Source: an uncultured Eubacteriales bacterium (GTDB taxonomy: Bacteria > Bacillota_A > Clostridia > Oscillospirales > Oscillospiraceae). Taken from it: a stretch of DNA of 7,145 bases. The notes under the pieces are model-generated. The model was not told where the DNA came from, did no database searches, and saw only the letters and a list, made by a program, of their open reading frames with translations. Within the stretch, counting starts at the first letter, position 1; each line of letters starts with the position of its first letter. The stretch covers positions 1-7,145 of the forward strand of contig CATIYU010000047.1 in NCBI GenBank assembly GCA_949739085.1. Direction: 5' to 3'. The translations under genes and the position numbers were made by a program. Positions 5,837 through 7,145 of this stretch are shown in pieces.

Positions 5837-6985
5837 ATGAAAAAACTGCTGAATAAGACGATGATTCTGGCCGTTCTGGCGGCCCTCTTCCTGACCCTCA
5901 CCGCTGCCGCCGCCAATGTGATTGGCTCCGGCGTAATCACCGGGGACGCCCTCCGGCTGAGAAGCGGCCCCTCCACCGATTCCTCCACTATCACCCTGTT
6001 GAGCAAGGGGACCACAGTGCAGGTCTACGAGGTCCTGGACGGCTGGTACAAGATCGCCTGGGATGGCCGGGAGGGCTATGTGTCCGCCGATTACCTGGAC
6101 TACACCCCGGCTCCCCAGGAGGATGACGGCGGCGACAAGGTCATGACGGATGAGGCCAACCAGCCCCCCGCCGCTGAGACTGTCTCCGGCAAGACCGGCG
6201 TGATTACCATGGACGGCGTGAACTTCCGCTCCGGCCCCTCCACTGACGACGCCGTCATCGCAGAGCTGGCCAAGGACGTCCAGGTGACCGTCGCCAGCGT
6301 GGCCGACGGCTGGTGCCAGGTGACCTGGAACGGCCAGGAGGGCTATATCAGCGGTACATACGTGGCCGTGGACGGCATCCCCCTCAAGGACCCCAGAGGC
6401 GTCATTACCGGCAATTTTGTCAACGTCCGCACCCAGCCCACTACCGAGTCGGGCATCCTTACCAAGGTGTCCACCGGAACTATGGTGGACCTGGTGAGCC
6501 TCTCCGACGGCTGGTACGCGGTGCAGTATAACGGCATGGACGGCTTCATCAGCGCCGACTATGTCCGGCTGTATACCGGCAGCAGCTCCACCGGCAGCGC
6601 GACCGGCGCCAGCATCGTGGAAACCGCCCTCAGCTATCTGGGCGTTCCCTACGTCTATGGCGGGGCCTCCCCCAGGGGCTTTGACTGCTCTGGCTTTACC
6701 ATGTACGTTTTCAGCGTGCACGGGTACAACCTCCCCCACTCCGCTACCTCCCAGTGGTTTAACTCGGGTACCTATGTGGAGAAGTCCGACCTGCAGCCCG
6801 GCGACTTGGTGCTCTTCTGCGACCCCGCCGCCAGCAGGGGCAAAGCCTGCTCCCACGTGGGCATCTACATCGGGGACGGCCAGTTTGTGCACGCTTCCTC
6901 CGGCAGCGGGAAGAAGATCCAGATCGACAGCCTCAGTTCCGACTACTACTCCCGCTACTACGTGGGCGCGAAGCGGGTGGCCTAA
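5837..6985 (+). CDS. Secreted SH3b(x3)-NlpC/P60 peptidoglycan endopeptidase
   Basis: This is a 382-aa exported cell-wall hydrolase. Residues 1-26 form a signal peptide: basic MKKLLNK, a hydrophobic core, and an alanine-rich cleavage region around 22-26. Three bacterial SH3 repeats follow at about 32-88, 121-178 and 188-245. Each has a GVIT opening, an (L/F/V)R-S/T-x-P-(S/T)T motif, a DGW and a G(Y/F)(V/I)S ending; such repeats bind the wall peptide or glycan. An acidic/proline linker (90-118) separates repeats 1 and 2, and a Ser/Gly/Thr linker (248-258) precedes the catalytic domain. The NlpC/P60 domain (about 259-382) carries C284 in FDCSGF, H340 in SHVGIYIG and H352 in FVHASS, the expected Cys-His-His set. 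The family usually cuts the gamma-D-Glu to diamino-acid bond of stem peptides. The start ATG has GAGG at 5823-5826, 10 nt upstream. Likely role: wall remodelling or daughter-cell separation. Confidence 0.96.
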   Translation: MKKLLNKTMILAVLAALFLTLTAAAANVIGSGVITGDALRLRSGPSTDSSTITLLSKGTTVQVYEVLDGWYKIAWDGREGYVSADYLDYTPAPQEDDGGDKVMTDEANQPPAAETVSGKTGVITMDGVNFRSGPSTDDAVIAELAKDVQVTVASVADGWCQVTWNGQEGYISGTYVAVDGIPLKDPRGVITGNFVNVRTQPTTESGILTKVSTGTMVDLVSLSDGWYAVQYNGMDGFISADYVRLYTGSSSTGSATGASIVETALSYLGVPYVYGGASPRGFDCSGFTMYVFSVHGYNLPHSATSQWFNSGTYVEKSDLQPGDLVLFCDPAASRGKACSHVGIYIGDGQFVHASSGSGKKIQIDSLSSDYYSRYYVGAKRVA

Positions 6986-7003
6986 ACTACATACCGGCTT
7001 TTC

Positions 7004-7031
7004 GGGACTGCCCCTTGACAGGGGCGGTCCC
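7004..7031 (+). terminator. Strong hairpin after the NlpC/P60 gene; terminator-like, overlaps the next promoter
   Basis: Bases 7004-7014 pair with 7021-7031 in an 11-bp stem that is perfect except for one T-G wobble (7009/7026), around a 6-nt loop, TTGACA. It begins 18 bp after the NlpC/P60 stop, the usual place for a terminator, but the following sequence (TTCTGCTATAC) has only a poor T-tract. The loop is exactly the -35 hexamer of the next promoter. Termination is therefore plausible but not certain. Confidence 0.6.
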
Positions 7032-7043
7032 TTCTGCTATACT
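7015..7043 (+). promoter_or_regulatory. Near-consensus sigma-A promoter for the TPP-riboswitch transcript
   Basis: The -35 is TTGACA (7015-7020, perfect), the spacer is 17 bp, and the -10 is TATACT (7038-7043, 5 of 6), preceded by an extended-10 TGC at 7035-7037. The predicted start near 7050 lies just before the riboswitch aptamer, as expected for a leader that is mostly riboswitch. The -35 sits in the loop of the preceding hairpin. Confidence 0.88.
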
Positions 7044-7052
7044 GTGCCTACA

Positions 7053-7145
7053 ATCCAAGGGGCGCTGGCGCACGCCGGCTGAGATGAGACGCATTGCCGT
7101 CCGGTCCCTCGAACCTGATCCGGGTAATGCCGGCGTAGGAATGCG
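7053..7145 (+). ncRNA. TPP riboswitch (THI element), probably cut at the window edge
   Basis: This is the thiamine-pyrophosphate-sensing leader RNA. Visible conserved parts in order are: AGGGGCGC (7058-7065); a stem 7064-7070 with 7073-7079; the signature CTGAGA (7079-7084), which binds the pyrimidine ring; a small variable hairpin, GACG (7088-7091) with CGTC (7098-7101); then GAACCTGATC (7111-7120); a CCGG (7120-7123) / CCGG (7130-7133) stem enclosing GTAATG; and GCGTAGGA (7133-7140). These match the family consensus very well. The 3' arm of the closing P1 helix and the expression platform probably lie past base 7145. The regulated gene is outside the window and should be a thiamine synthesis, salvage or transport gene (thiC, thiM, tenA, or a transporter); which one cannot be told here. 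Confidence 0.95.

Noticed and set aside
5242..6015. A 257-aa minus-strand open frame overlapping exoA's upstream region, the 97-aa gene and the NlpC/P60 signal peptide
   Set aside because: It has no recognisable motifs, no ribosome site, and crosses two promoters and two better-supported plus-strand genes.
5678..6892. A 404-aa open frame on the minus strand across the NlpC/P60 gene
   Set aside because: It is antisense to a gene with clear motifs, is low-complexity (Gly/Ala/Val/His-rich), and has no domain. Long antisense frames are expected in GC-rich coding DNA.
1..7145. A new defence, mobile or biosynthetic system in the window
   Set aside because: Every substantial gene except the 97-aa protein belongs to a known housekeeping or wall family. 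There are no repeats arrays, integrases, transposases, toxin-antitoxin pairs or biosynthetic enzymes that would form such a system.

Overview
The window looks like chromosomal DNA from a GC-rich member of the Clostridia, most like the Oscillospiraceae (Flavonifractor / Pseudoflavonifractor / Oscillibacter type). The support is GC-rich coding sequence, strong AGGAGG-type ribosome binding sites, consensus sigma-A promoters, a DnaD-type plus DnaI/DnaC-type primosome pair (a Firmicutes hallmark), and an SH3b-NlpC/P60 cell-wall protein. The genus is an inference. I see no phage, transposon, CRISPR array, tRNA or rRNA.

Layout. Bases 1-291 are the 3' end of a plus-strand AMP-forming acyl-CoA synthetase gene, closed by a strong hairpin terminator (309-349). 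A block of five minus-strand genes follows (5245 down to 395). In transcription order they are exoA (exodeoxyribonuclease III), a threonine aldolase-type PLP lyase, an M19 membrane-dipeptidase-type metallopeptidase, a DnaD-domain replication protein, and a DnaC/DnaI-type helicase loader. The first three are separated by only 28 and 20 bp and probably share the promoter at 5277-5305. The dnaD-like gene has its own good promoter (2423-2451). The helicase-loader ATG directly abuts its stop codon, so those two form a tight pair.

An intergenic region (5246-5469) carries divergent promoters and two inverted repeats. To its right on the plus strand lie a 97-aa conserved-looking protein of unknown function behind a near-consensus promoter, then a secreted 382-aa protein with three SH3b repeats and a C-terminal NlpC/P60 endopeptidase domain. 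The right edge (about 7053-7145) is a TPP (thiamine pyrophosphate) riboswitch aptamer behind a near-consensus promoter. The gene it controls lies beyond the window.

How it fits together. The minus-strand block mixes DNA repair, amino-acid or peptide breakdown and replication initiation. The plus-strand genes on the right concern the cell envelope and, beyond the edge, thiamine metabolism or uptake. This is mainly a housekeeping region and I found no convincing new multi-gene system. The points most worth a second look are the uncharacterised 97-aa protein with its promoter and upstream inverted repeat, and a stable hairpin before the riboswitch whose loop is exactly the -35 hexamer of the riboswitch promoter.
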